Both the position numbers and the translations under genes were made by a program. Of a DNA stretch of 64,000 nucleotides, positions 7,857 to 15,969 are shown piece by piece. Numbering within the stretch: position 1 is the stretch's first letter; each line of letters begins with the position of its first letter. This stretch comes from Aeromonas sp. FDAARGOS 1405 (GTDB lineage: Bacteria > Pseudomonadota > Gammaproteobacteria > Enterobacterales > Aeromonadaceae): NCBI RefSeq assembly GCF_019048265.1, contig NZ_CP077311.1:2675001-2739000 (forward strand). Direction: 5' to 3'. The notes below the pieces were generated by a model. The model was given only the letters and a program-made list of their open reading frames with translations, did not search any database and was not told the DNA's origin.

Positions 7857-9587
7857 TCAAACCGGAGCCAGTCGCTGATAGAGGCTGCGGTAGTAATCAT
7901 CCCCCAGCAGCTCGTTGTGAGGGGCGCAGAGGCGGATCTGTCCCTCTTCCATCAGGGCAATCCGATCCATCTGTTCCATCCCCAGCAGGCGGTGGGAGAT
8001 AAGCAGCAAGGTGCGATCAGCCCCGAGCCGGAACAGCAGATCCATGATCTCCCGCTCGGTCTGACTGTCGAGCCCTTCGGTCGGCTCGTCCAGCAGCCAG
8101 AGCGGCGCATCGTGCAGCAGGGCGCGGGCGATGCCGATACGGCGACGCTCACCACCGGAGAGGGGGCGGCCGCCGTCACCGAGCCAGGCGTCGAGGCCCG
8201 CCTCATCTTCCAGCAGATTGGCCAGTCCGACCTGGGTCAGCACCGCAATCAGCTGCTCGTCAGTGGCGGTCGGGGCGGCCAGTTTGAGGTTGCCCCGCAG
8301 GGTATCGGCAAACAGATGCACCCGCTGGCTCACCACCGAGATGGAGGCGCGCAGCGCCCCTTCGCTGTAGTCGGTGAGCGGCTTGCCACCCAGCAGGATC
8401 TTGCCAGCCTGCGGGCTCCACTCCCGGGTCAGCAGCCCCATCAGGGTCGATTTGCCGCAGCCGGTCTGGCCCAGCAGCGCCAGCTTTTCACCGGCGTGCA
8501 GTTGCAGGGTGCAGCCACGCAGTACCGGCTGGGGGTTGCCCGGGTAGCCAAAATAGAGGTCATTGATCTGCAGCGCGCCAGCGGTGGCATGGGTCTGCTC
8601 GTCGCCCCACACAGGGGCTTTTGCCTCTTGCAGGATCTCGTTCAGGCGGCGTGCCGAGGTGAGGCTGGTGGAGAGGTGCTGGAAAGCCCCCGCCAGCGGC
8701 ATCAGAGCCTCGAAGCTTGCCAGGGTGGCAAAGACCATCAGTGCTGTGATGGGGTCGGGCGCCGCACCCGCTACCCCATGACCGGCCAGCCAGAGCATCA
8801 GGGTCAGGGTCCAGCCGCTCAGCAGTTGCACCGAGAAGTTGGCCAGCCCGCTCACCTTGGCCATCCGGGCCTGCGCGACGAGCAGCGTCTGTTCGGCCTG
8901 TTGCAGCTCAACCAGCGCCTTGGGGGCGGCGGCAAACATCTGCAGCTCGGCCTGACCATCCAGATAGTCCACCATCCGGGTACGCAGGGTCGATTTTTCG
9001 GCAATCAGCGCCTGACCGGGGCGACGGCCGAGGAAGTAGAACACCAGCGGCAGGGCAATCATGCCAAACAGCAGAATGGCCCCCAGGGTGAGGGCGAGAC
9101 GGCTGTCGAAAAACGACAGGAAGAAGACCAGTCCGGCGGTGCTGAGCAGGGCCGCGCCTATGGGGGTGATCAGCCGCAGATAGACGTGGTCCATCGCATC
9201 GATGTCTGCCACCAGTCGGTTGAGCAGATCCGCCTGACGGAAACCGGCCAGGGTGCCGGTGGAGAGCGGCGAGAGTTTTTGCCAGAACCAGACCCGCAGT
9301 CGGGTCAGTACCCGGAAGGTGGCGTCGTGGCTTACGACCCGCTCACCCCAGCGACCGGCAGTGCGGACGATGGAGAAGAAGCGCACTCCGCCTGCAGGGG
9401 TCATGTAGTTAAAGGCATGGGTCGTCGCAACTGTCATCCCCGCCACGGCGGCGGCGGAGAGGAACCAGCCGGAGAGGGAGAGCAGCCCCATGCCAGCGGC
9501 CAGGGTCACCAGCGCCAGCAGCAAACCAATGGTGAGGCTGAGCCAGTGTTGGCGATAGAGGCGCAGAAACGGCAACAGATCACTCAT
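7857..9587 (-). CDS. cydC: CydC, ABC half-transporter subunit for cytochrome bd assembly
   Basis: 576 residues: a six-TM ABC exporter domain (about 1-320) then an ATPase domain with Walker A LLGQTGCGKST, signature LSGGERRR and Walker B LLDEPTEGLD. With CydD it forms the heterodimer that exports glutathione/cysteine and is needed for cytochrome bd and periplasmic cytochrome assembly. The start ATG at 9587 overlaps the cydD stop by 8 bases, indicating coupling. Length and order match E. coli cydDC. Confidence 0.93.
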   Translation of the reverse strand: MSDLLPFLRLYRQHWLSLTIGLLLALVTLAAGMGLLSLSGWFLSAAAVAGMTVATTHAFNYMTPAGGVRFFSIVRTAGRWGERVVSHDATFRVLTRLRVWFWQKLSPLSTGTLAGFRQADLLNRLVADIDAMDHVYLRLITPIGAALLSTAGLVFFLSFFDSRLALTLGAILLFGMIALPLVFYFLGRRPGQALIAEKSTLRTRMVDYLDGQAELQMFAAAPKALVELQQAEQTLLVAQARMAKVSGLANFSVQLLSGWTLTLMLWLAGHGVAGAAPDPITALMVFATLASFEALMPLAGAFQHLSTSLTSARRLNEILQEAKAPVWGDEQTHATAGALQINDLYFGYPGNPQPVLRGCTLQLHAGEKLALLGQTGCGKSTLMGLLTREWSPQAGKILLGGKPLTDYSEGALRASISVVSQRVHLFADTLRGNLKLAAPTATDEQLIAVLTQVGLANLLEDEAGLDAWLGDGGRPLSGGERRRIGIARALLHDAPLWLLDEPTEGLDSQTEREIMDLLFRLGADRTLLLISHRLLGMEQMDRIALMEEGQIRLCAPHNELLGDDYYRSLYQRLAPV

Positions 9588-11349
9588 CGAGAGAACCTCC
9601 GGAACGTTGGGAGAGCAGGCGGGCAAAAGGCCCATCCGCCTGACTCAATTGTTGGAAGCTGCCTTGCTCCACCAGCTGGCCGCGGGCCAGCACCATTATC
9701 TTGTCCATCTTGGTAAGCTGGTCGAGACGGTGGGTGATCATCAGCAGGGTCTGGCCAGCCATCGCCTGCTCGAGGGTGGTCATGATGGCGCGTTCGGAGT
9801 GGCGATCCAGACTGGCGGTCGGTTCGTCGAGCACCATCAGCTGGGTCGATTTGAGCAGGGTGCGCGCCAGTGCGAGGCGCTGGGCCTGACCGACCGAGAG
9901 GCCGCCCGCCTGATCGCCGACCGGATAGTCGAGCCCCTTCTCCATGGCAAATTCCCACGCTTGTGCCCGTTTCAGGGCATCTTCCAGCTCGGCATCGCTG
10001 GCCGTTGGCTTGGCCAGCAGCAGGTTGTCGCGCAAGGAGGCGTGGAACAGCTGCGGGTTTTGCGAGAGCCAGCCCAGTTGCAGGCGCCACTGGCTCATGT
10101 CGAGGGTGGCAAGCTCCTGACCATTTACCTTGAGCTCGCCACGATAGGGGGCAAAGCCGAGCAGGGCGTTGACCAGCGAGCTCTTGCCTGCGCCGCTGAC
10201 GCCGATGAGGGCGGTGCGCGAACCGGCTTCCAGGGTGAAGTCGATGGGGCCGACCAGCACCTTGCCTTCGGCGCTCAGCACTTCAAGGGCTTTAGCTTCT
10301 ACCTTGACCGGGCTGTCGGCATGGAACGGCGCTGTGCCTGCGGCCGGCTCGCTCACCTCGGCTTCTAGGAATTCCAGCAACTGCTCGGCAGCGCCGATAG
10401 CCTGCGCCTTGGCGTGGTAGTGGGCACCCAGTTCCCGCAGCGGGGCGTAGAACTCGGGGGCGAGAAACAGCACGAACAGGCCGGTAAAGAGGGTGACCTT
10501 GACCCCATAGCTACCAAAGTTCAGATGGTCGATATAAGAGAAGCCGAAGTAGACGGCGACTAGTGCCACTGAAATGGCGGCGAAGAACTCCAGCACGGCG
10601 GTGCTCAAAAACGCCAGGCGCAGCACTTCCATGGTGCGCTCGCGAAAATCTTCCGAGGCGTCGCGAATGGCGTCACCTTCTGCCTGGGTACGCATAAAGA
10701 GTTGCAGGGTGCGCAGCCCCTTCAGCCGATCGAGGAAGTGGCCGGAGAGACGGGCCAGCGCCTGAAAGTTGCGGCGGTTGGCATCGGCGGCGCCCACACC
10801 TACCAGGATCATAAAGATGGGGATGAGGGGCGCAGTGCCCAGCAGGATCAGGCCCGCCGCCCAGTTGACCGGGAACACGGCCACCAGAATGACCACCGGA
10901 ATAAAGACGGCGATGGCCATCTGCGGCAGATAGCGGGAGAAGAAATCCTGCATATTTTCAATCTGTTCCAGCAGCAGGCTGGCCCAGCTACCGGCCGGAC
11001 GGCGCTGGATATAGGCAGGGCCGAGACGACTCAAGCGAGTGAGCACCAGCTGGCGGATGGTCTGGCGCACCGCGCTGCCCGCCTTGAAACTGGCCACTTC
11101 CCGGCCATAGGCCAGCGCCGCTTTGCCAAGCGTCACCAGCAGCAGGGTAATAAAGAGCGTGATGGATTGCTCAGGCGTTGAGCCTTCGATGATAAAGCTG
11201 TGCAACAGGGTCGCCAGCAGCCAGGCTTGCGCCACCATCAGAATGCCCTGGCCAAGGCCAAAAGCGATGGATATCGTGATCCAGCGGCGACCGTGACTCG
11301 ATTGCTTGCGCAACCAGCCATAGAGACGTTTTTGCGTTTTTTTATCCAT
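9580..11349 (-). CDS. cydD: CydD, ABC half-transporter subunit for cytochrome bd assembly
   Basis: 589 residues: TM domain (about 25-310) and ATPase with Walker A LIGVSGAGKSS, signature LSVGQAQR and Walker B LMVLDEPTASLD. It is the first gene of cydDC. The start ATG at 11349 (MDKKTQKRLYGW) is preceded by GAGG; an upstream in-frame ATG would add 19 residues without family similarity. No cydAB lies in the window. ArcA, which regulates respiratory genes in relatives, is encoded 0.5 kb away on the other side of two tRNA genes. Confidence 0.93.
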   Translation of the reverse strand: MDKKTQKRLYGWLRKQSSHGRRWITISIAFGLGQGILMVAQAWLLATLLHSFIIEGSTPEQSITLFITLLLVTLGKAALAYGREVASFKAGSAVRQTIRQLVLTRLSRLGPAYIQRRPAGSWASLLLEQIENMQDFFSRYLPQMAIAVFIPVVILVAVFPVNWAAGLILLGTAPLIPIFMILVGVGAADANRRNFQALARLSGHFLDRLKGLRTLQLFMRTQAEGDAIRDASEDFRERTMEVLRLAFLSTAVLEFFAAISVALVAVYFGFSYIDHLNFGSYGVKVTLFTGLFVLFLAPEFYAPLRELGAHYHAKAQAIGAAEQLLEFLEAEVSEPAAGTAPFHADSPVKVEAKALEVLSAEGKVLVGPIDFTLEAGSRTALIGVSGAGKSSLVNALLGFAPYRGELKVNGQELATLDMSQWRLQLGWLSQNPQLFHASLRDNLLLAKPTASDAELEDALKRAQAWEFAMEKGLDYPVGDQAGGLSVGQAQRLALARTLLKSTQLMVLDEPTASLDRHSERAIMTTLEQAMAGQTLLMITHRLDQLTKMDKIMVLARGQLVEQGSFQQLSQADGPFARLLSQRSGGSLDE

Positions 11350-11510
11350 TACCACCATCCTCGCGTCGAGTGGCGCAAGACTATCCTTGCCGTTTGGCCT
11401 TGGCAACCTTGTAAATTATCTGTGTTGAAAATGTTTGATTGAAAAAGCAACCGTCTGTTCAATCCTTGTCCGAACAGATTGATTTATTGAAAAAAGTGGC
11501 AGAGGCGCCA

Positions 11511-11538
11511 TTGCGCTCGGCGGCAAAATGCATATAGT
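11511..11538 (+). promoter_or_regulatory. Promoter of the tRNA-Gly pair
   Basis: -35 TTGCGC (11511-11516) and -10 TATAGT (11533-11538) are separated by 16 bp, ending 12 bp before the first mature tRNA base. The downstream GC-rich discriminator (CCCTGACGCG) is typical of stringently controlled stable-RNA promoters. Confidence 0.65.
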
Positions 11539-11550
11539 AGGAGCCCTGAC

Positions 11551-11624
11551 GCGGGTGTAGTTCAATGGTAGAACGGTAGCTTCCCAAGCTGCATACGTGG
11601 GTTCGATTCCCATCACCCGCTCCA
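11551..11624 (+). tRNA. tRNA-Gly (anticodon CCC)
   Basis: A 74-nt cloverleaf: acceptor GCGGGTG/CACCCGC, D arm GTTC/GAAC, anticodon stem GTAGC/GCTGC with loop TTCCCAA giving anticodon CCC, T arm GTGGG/CCCAT with TTCGATT loop, and an encoded CCA end. Fifteen bases separate it from the second glycine tRNA, so both come from one transcript. Confidence 0.95.
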
Positions 11625-11639
11625 AATTTCAGATGCCAG

Positions 11640-11714
<75 letters not shown>

Positions 11715-11724
11715 GCTTAAAAAC

Positions 11725-11757
11725 AAAAAGCCCACTCGCAGGAGTGGGCTTTTTGTT
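11725..11757 (+). terminator. Terminator of the tRNA operon
   Basis: AAGCCCACTC and GAGTGGGCTT form the stem with loop GCAG, followed by TTTTGTTTCT. It begins about 10 bases after the CCA of the second tRNA. Confidence 0.88.
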
Positions 11758-11827
11758 TCTCATCTATCTTGTACGCCGTGTGATGTCAGGCTCATCGTTT
11801 CTCAGCTTTTAAGGCAAATCGCAGAGA

Positions 11828-11857
11828 CAGAAAAGGCGCCCGAGGCGCCTTTTCAGA
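11828..11857 (-). terminator. Terminator of arcA
   Basis: AAAAGGCGCC and GGCGCCTTTT pair around a CGA loop. On the minus strand it is followed by TTTTCTGTCTC, 20 bases past the arcA stop. Confidence 0.8.
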
Positions 11858-11876
11858 TCAACAGCGTCGCGGGAGC

Positions 11877-12596
11877 TTATTCCTGCTCCAGCTCACCACA
11901 GAAACGATAGCCTTCGCCGTGGATGGTGGCGATGATCTCCGGAGTATCGTTGACGCTTTCGAAGTGCTTGCGAATGCGACGGATGGTCACATCGACGGTA
12001 CGGTCGTGGGGCTTGAGCTCGCGGCCGGTCATCTTCTTCAGCAGCTCTGCACGGGTCTGGATCTGGCCCGGGTTTTCGCAGAAGTGCAGCATGGCGCGGA
12101 ACTCGGAGCGCGGCAGCTTGAACATGTCGCCAGTGGGGCTGACCAGCGCGCGGCTGTTGATATCCAGCGCCCAGCCGTTGAACAGGTAGCGCTCAACCAG
12201 CTTCTTCTCTTCGCCACCGGCAGCCACGTTCATGGTGCGGCTCAGCAGGTTGCGTGCACGGATAGTCAGCTCGCGCGGGTTGAACGGCTTGGTGATGTAA
12301 TCATCGGCGCCGATCTCCAGACCCAGGATCTTGTCCACTTCGTTGTCACGACCGGTCAGGAACATCAGGGCGATGTTGTCGTTCTCACGCAGCTCACGGG
12401 CCAGCAGCAGGCCGTTCTTGCCCGGCAGGTTGATGTCCATGATCACCAGATTGATGGTGTGGGAAGTGAGGGCCTGGTGCATTTCGTCGCCGTTATTGGC
12501 TTCGAGCACGATGTAGCCTTCGGCTTCAAAAATGCTTTTCAGGGTATTGCGTGTGACCAGCTCGTCTTCGACGATCAGAATGTGTGGTGTTTGCAT
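11877..12596 (-). CDS. arcA: ArcA, aerobic/anaerobic respiration response regulator
   Basis: 239 residues: receiver domain with acidic pair ED at about 10-11, phospho-Asp in [12 protein letters not shown], switch [12 protein letters not shown] and Lys in [10 protein letters not shown], then an OmpR-type DNA-binding domain ending [13 protein letters not shown]. The length and sequence are near those of E. coli ArcA (238 aa). Phosphorylated by ArcB, it represses aerobic and activates micro-aerobic genes. arcB is not in the window. A long upstream region holds an FNR-like box about 300 bp before the start. Confidence 0.96.
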   Translation of the reverse strand: MQTPHILIVEDELVTRNTLKSIFEAEGYIVLEANNGDEMHQALTSHTINLVIMDINLPGKNGLLLARELRENDNIALMFLTGRDNEVDKILGLEIGADDYITKPFNPRELTIRARNLLSRTMNVAAGGEEKKLVERYLFNGWALDINSRALVSPTGDMFKLPRSEFRAMLHFCENPGQIQTRAELLKKMTGRELKPHDRTVDVTIRRIRKHFESVNDTPEIIATIHGEGYRFCGELEQE

Positions 12597-12992
12597 GAGT
12601 ATTCCCAGATTCTTATCAGTTAATTATCTTAAATTTAACACTCTTTGGCGTTTCAAACCGATTTCCTGACTGATCCTGAAAATTAATTACGTCATCCTGG
12701 GTATGAGAGTCAGGTCGGAGTATCGCGAATTAGGCATCAGTACCGGCAAATATCCCTGTGCCACTTATAGGTTCCCGACAAGTCTGGTCGAGCAGCGCTT
12801 GGAAAGGTCATCCATTACGAAAGTGGCCGCATTTTATCAGTTAACAGGAGCATAACAACACTCTTTGCCGTCAGATAGCAACTTTTTAACTCTGTTTTGA
12901 TATAGGTCAAACCCAGATACAGCTGCATCATACTTGGCCTGCCCCCCTTTTTATTCACTGAAAAATGTAATGGAATGTAACATGTGATTGAC
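12597..12992. other. arcA / DUF3293 divergent intergenic region
   Basis: About 400 bp without a gene, AT-rich near both ends. It must hold the promoters of arcA (minus) and of the DUF3293 gene (plus). The only clear site I see is the FNR-like box at 12897-12910. The long arcA leader is also a feature of E. coli arcA, which has several promoters, one of them FNR-dependent. Confidence 0.6.
12897..12910. promoter_or_regulatory. FNR/ANR-type binding site
   Basis: TTGATATAGGTCAA matches the FNR consensus TTGAT-N4-ATCAA at 9 of 10 defined positions. It lies about 300 bp upstream of the arcA start and about 85 bp upstream of the DUF3293 start, so it could act on either. Confidence 0.55.
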
Positions 12993-13400
12993 ATGAATTT
13001 GTGGGAAAACTACAAGAAAATCTGCTTTCTCGCGCCATTTGAGCCACCAATTTGGCCCGAGTTTGCCATTATTACGGCTTGGAACCCGACCAGTCAGCAG
13101 GTCTCGGCGCGGCGCAATTCGCGGCGGGAACGTGCGATGTGGCGCCACCTGACCGTTGATTTGCAGGTGCCCGTGGTGGGGCCGTTTTGGGGATCTGACC
13201 CGGACGAACGCTGGCAGGAGTCATCGCTGGCGGTGGCGCTATCTCTGCCACAAGCCCGTCAGCTGGCTGCCCGTTTTGGCCAGAACGCCATCTACTGGGT
13301 GGAGGATGGCCAGCTCTGGCTGACACCAGTATTGACGGATAAATCAGCCGTTTGCTTGGGCAATATTGAATCCTTCTGGATTGCCAGAAACCTTGCATGA
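12993..13400 (+). CDS. DUF3293 domain protein
   Basis: 135 residues, soluble. The family marks are FAIITAWNPTS near the start, VVGPFWGSDPDERWQE in the middle and FGQNAIYWVEDG toward the end. The function is unknown. I chose ATG 12993; an in-frame GTG at 12984 is an alternative and neither has a strong Shine-Dalgarno. The rraA-like gene begins 42 bp downstream on the same strand, so the two may be co-transcribed. Confidence 0.75.
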   Translation: MNLWENYKKICFLAPFEPPIWPEFAIITAWNPTSQQVSARRNSRRERAMWRHLTVDLQVPVVGPFWGSDPDERWQESSLAVALSLPQARQLAARFGQNAIYWVEDGQLWLTPVLTDKSAVCLGNIESFWIARNLA

Positions 13401-13442
13401 TGAAAGAATGAACACCTTCATGTATCTGAAAGGAATCAAATC

Positions 13443-13922
13443 ATGCTGGATCTCCTGCCCGACCTCTGCGATCAACATGGCGACTTGCTGCAAGTGGCCG
13501 ACCCGGTGTTTCAGGATTTTGGCGGCAAGGCCCTCTTTTATGGTCGCGCCGTAACGCTTTCCTGTTATGAAGACAACAGTCTGGTGCGGGATCTGGTGAC
13601 CCGCCCCGGTCACGGCAAGGTGATGGTGATCGACGGCGGCGGCTCGCTGCGCCGTGCGCTGCTGGGCGATCAACTGGCGGTCAAGGCGGTGGAGCAGGGG
13701 TGGGAGGGTATCCTTATACACGGCGCGGCGCGGGATGTGGGCACTCTGGCGACACTGGCGCTCGGGGTCAAGGCGCTGGCGGCCTGTCCGGTCAAGACCG
13801 AGAAGCGAGGATTGGGAGAGCTGGGGGCCGTGGTCAGCTTTGCCGGGGTGACCATCCACGAAGGGGATTATGTCTATGCGGATCGCAACGGCGTGGTGGT
13901 GAGCGCCACGCCGCTGTTGTGA
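13443..13922 (+). CDS. rraA: RraA family protein (RNase E activity regulator type)
   Basis: 159 residues, about the family length. The core VMVIDGGGSLRRALLGD is the most conserved part of RraA, followed by WEGILIHGAARDV and GDYVYADRNGVVV. E. coli RraA is a trimer that binds RNase E and lowers mRNA decay. The fold is shared with HMG aldolases, so a catalytic relative is possible, but the overall match is to RraA. The start ATG has AGGAA ten bases upstream. Unlike E. coli, menA is not next to it. Confidence 0.8.
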   Translation: MLDLLPDLCDQHGDLLQVADPVFQDFGGKALFYGRAVTLSCYEDNSLVRDLVTRPGHGKVMVIDGGGSLRRALLGDQLAVKAVEQGWEGILIHGAARDVGTLATLALGVKALAACPVKTEKRGLGELGAVVSFAGVTIHEGDYVYADRNGVVVSATPLL

Positions 13923-13925
13923 TCA

Positions 13926-14405
13926 TCAGAAATTGAAGCCGACCCCCAGACTCAGTGCCTGATCGGCAGTGATGGCGCTGACGCCGTAGTTGGCGGTGAG
14001 GGAGAGTCTGGGGGTCAGCAGCAGGCTGGAGTTGAGCTCCAGCAGGGTGCTGGCCTTGTTGAGATCGAGATGCTTGATCTGGCTGCCGATATTGAATGCT
14101 GGAGAGAGCTGGTAGCGCACCCCCGAACTCATATTGAAACCGGATGTGCGATTCTGATCCGCTACCGCCGGGCCCGCTTCCATAAAGAGGGTCACATCAT
14201 CCACCACCGGATACTGATAGCCGCTATTGACCAGCCAGAGATCAAAACTGTCGCTGTGATGGCTATGGCCATTGAGCAGCACACCCGAGTAACTTTTGAC
14301 ATAGAGAGACGGGTTGGATTGCGGCTGAACCACTGCCCAGTCGGCGGCCTGTGCGGCCATGCTGGCGCAGGTTGCAAGCAGTGTGATGATGAGCGATTTG
14401 ACCAT
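13926..14405 (-). CDS. Small outer-membrane beta-barrel-like protein (YfaZ-like)
   Basis: 159 residues with a Sec signal peptide (MVKSLIITLLATCASMAAQA, cleavage AQA|ADW). The mature part is rich in alternating polar/hydrophobic strands and ends in GVGFNF, with the C-terminal Phe typical of outer-membrane barrels. It resembles YfaZ-type proteins, but this is a structural impression rather than a clear family match. The start ATG at 14405 has GGGAGGGG upstream. Its 3' end lies 3 bp from the convergent rraA stop. Confidence 0.6.
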   Translation of the reverse strand: MVKSLIITLLATCASMAAQAADWAVVQPQSNPSLYVKSYSGVLLNGHSHHSDSFDLWLVNSGYQYPVVDDVTLFMEAGPAVADQNRTSGFNMSSGVRYQLSPAFNIGSQIKHLDLNKASTLLELNSSLLLTPRLSLTANYGVSAITADQALSLGVGFNF

Positions 14406-14562
14406 TCGTTTCCCCTCCCTGGGTCCGGAACTGAGCCTAAGCATGGCACATGCCAGCTGGTAGTAAAGTGAAGCGAGATCACAATAAAATCCTTTGGCAT
14501 GGGCGTCAGCCATGTTAAACAGGCTGCCGTATTGATGGCTCTAATCATTAAGAGGTGAATCC

Positions 14563-14961
14563 ATGAACAAGAAACTGACTCTGCTGGCCGCGCTGGCACT
14601 GGGAGGCTGCGCAATGGCAACGGGTTCCAGCATGGCTCAACTGCAAGCATCCAGCTGGCAGCTGCAAGGCGCCACCGGCGATACCTTCACCCTGCAAGTG
14701 GTCGACGGCAAGGTGGCGGGCAAGGGCGGCTGCAACCGCTATTTTGGCGGTATCACCAAGCAGGGTGACGGTGTCTTGACGCTGGGCGCCATGGGCTCCA
14801 CTCGCATGATGTGCATCGGCGACGCCATGAACAAAGAGACCGAGTTCCTGCAAAAGCTGGAGAAGGTGGCAACCTACTCCATCAATGGCAACCAGCTGAC
14901 TCTGAGCGATGCCAACAAGGCAGCCCTGCTCACCTTTAACGCTGTGCCTGCTGCCAAATAA
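14563..14961 (+). CDS. hslJ: HslJ-like META-domain lipoprotein
   Basis: 132 residues. Lipobox LGGC with acylated Cys16, then a META domain with SSWQL near residue 30, GGCNRYFGG, GSTRMMC and the EFLQKLEKVATY helix. HslJ is a heat-shock protein linked to novobiocin resistance in E. coli. The META domain is a small beta fold of unclear role. RBS AGAGG lies eight bases upstream of the ATG. A terminator hairpin follows at 15007. Confidence 0.85.
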   Translation: MNKKLTLLAALALGGCAMATGSSMAQLQASSWQLQGATGDTFTLQVVDGKVAGKGGCNRYFGGITKQGDGVLTLGAMGSTRMMCIGDAMNKETEFLQKLEKVATYSINGNQLTLSDANKAALLTFNAVPAAK

Positions 14962-15006
14962 GGCACGCGTTTGTCTGATTGCCCCGACAGCTCTGACTGT
15001 CTGATA

Positions 15007-15032
15007 CGCCCTCCGTCTGGAGGGCGTCTGTT
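15007..15032 (+). terminator. Terminator after hslJ
   Basis: CGCCCTCC and GGAGGGCG pair around GTCT, followed by TCTGTTTATC. Confidence 0.75.
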
Positions 15033-15140
15033 TATCTGCGACGAGCCCTGTGTGCTCGTCCGCAACGGTTGTTCACTCGTCGATTCCCCTTTCTGCCCGG
15101 TTTGATGTCAGAACCTCGAATTTTTGCTTCGGTACGCATT

Positions 15141-15174
15141 TTGATCATTTCAATAATTCTTGTATAGTTGAAAT
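15141..15174 (+). promoter_or_regulatory. arsR promoter with overlapping operator
   Basis: -35 TTGATC (15141-15146) and -10 TATAGT (15163-15168) with 16-bp spacing. A perfect inverted repeat ATTTCAA (15147-15153) / TTGAAAT (15168-15174) straddles the -10 element, the expected layout for autorepression by ArsR. Confidence 0.65.
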
Positions 15175-15200
15175 GAAAGGTCGCACCAAGGGGAATGAAG

Positions 15201-15569
15201 ATGAACAAAGAGATGGCCACCAAGGTCTTTGAATCGCTGGCATCCGGCATCCGGCTCGATGTATGGCGGCTGCTGGTGAAGGCCGGGCTGGAGGGGCGGG
15301 TCGCTGGTGAACTGGCCAGCGAGATCGATATTGCCCCCAATACCCTCTCGTTTCACCTCAAGGCGATGCTCAATGCCGGTCTGCTGTCGGTGGAGCAGGA
15401 GGGGCGCTTTCTGCGCTACCGCGCCAATATTCCCCTGATGCTGGATGTGATCGCCTACCTCACCGAGGAGTGCTGTGCCGGTCATCCCGAGGCGTGCGGC
15501 GTGATGCGTGCCGAGTCAGCCTGCTCCCCCCATGTTCTGCCTGCGCAGCCCTGCTGCAACAAGGAGTAA
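15201..15569 (+). CDS. arsR: ArsR, arsenite-responsive repressor
   Basis: 122 residues of the SmtB/ArsR winged-helix family, with recognition region PNTLSFHLKAMLNAGLL. The E. coli inducer site (ELCVCDL) is absent. Instead a C-terminal ECC-x6-C cluster (Cys91, Cys92, Cys99) resembles the As(III) site of Acidithiobacillus-type ArsR. More cysteines follow (SACSP, QPCCNKE). ATG 15201 has AAGGGG seven bases upstream; ATG 15195 is too close to it. It is the first gene of arsRDA-acr3-arsC and is probably autoregulated through the operator over its -10. Confidence 0.9.
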   Translation: MNKEMATKVFESLASGIRLDVWRLLVKAGLEGRVAGELASEIDIAPNTLSFHLKAMLNAGLLSVEQEGRFLRYRANIPLMLDVIAYLTEECCAGHPEACGVMRAESACSPHVLPAQPCCNKE

Positions 15570-15573
15570 TGCC

Positions 15574-15942
15574 ATGTCCTCCATTCAGATTTTTGATCCC
15601 GCCCTCTGCTGCTCCAGCGGTGTCTGCGGTACCGAGGTTGATCAGGCACTGGTCACCTTCGCAGCCGACCTTGCCTGGGCCAAGGAGCAGGGAGTAGCCA
15701 TCGAGCGTTTCAATCTGGCCCAGCAGCCGATGCAATTTGCCGAGACACCTGCCGTCAGCGCTTTTCTGACCCACGCCGGGGAGGAGGGGTTGCCGCTGGT
15801 GCTGGTGGAGGGGCAGGTGGTGTTGACCGGTCGTTATCCGAGCCGCAGTGAGCTGGCCCGTTATGCCGGGCTGCCTGCGCCGCAAGCGGCCATCAAGGGG
15901 ATCGTCAAGGGCGGTTGCTGCTCCGGCAGCGGTTGCTGCTGA
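15574..15942 (+). CDS. arsD: ArsD arsenic metallochaperone
   Basis: 122 residues. It has the conserved DPALCCSSGVCG motif (Cys12, Cys13, Cys18) that carries As(III), and the vicinal Cys pairs GGCCSGSGCC at the very end. ArsD hands arsenite to the ArsA ATPase and weakly represses the operon. The start ATG lies 4 bp after the arsR stop, with AAGGAG upstream overlapping the arsR end. Confidence 0.93.
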   Translation: MSSIQIFDPALCCSSGVCGTEVDQALVTFAADLAWAKEQGVAIERFNLAQQPMQFAETPAVSAFLTHAGEEGLPLVLVEGQVVLTGRYPSRSELARYAGLPAPQAAIKGIVKGGCCSGSGCC

Positions 15943-15969
15943 GTCGTGACGCACCATTCGGGAGAGGCT

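Noticed and set aside
7836..9716. 626-codon plus-strand ORF opposite cydC
   Set aside because: An antisense shadow of the GC-rich cydC gene; composition is Gln/Gly/His-rich with no family features.
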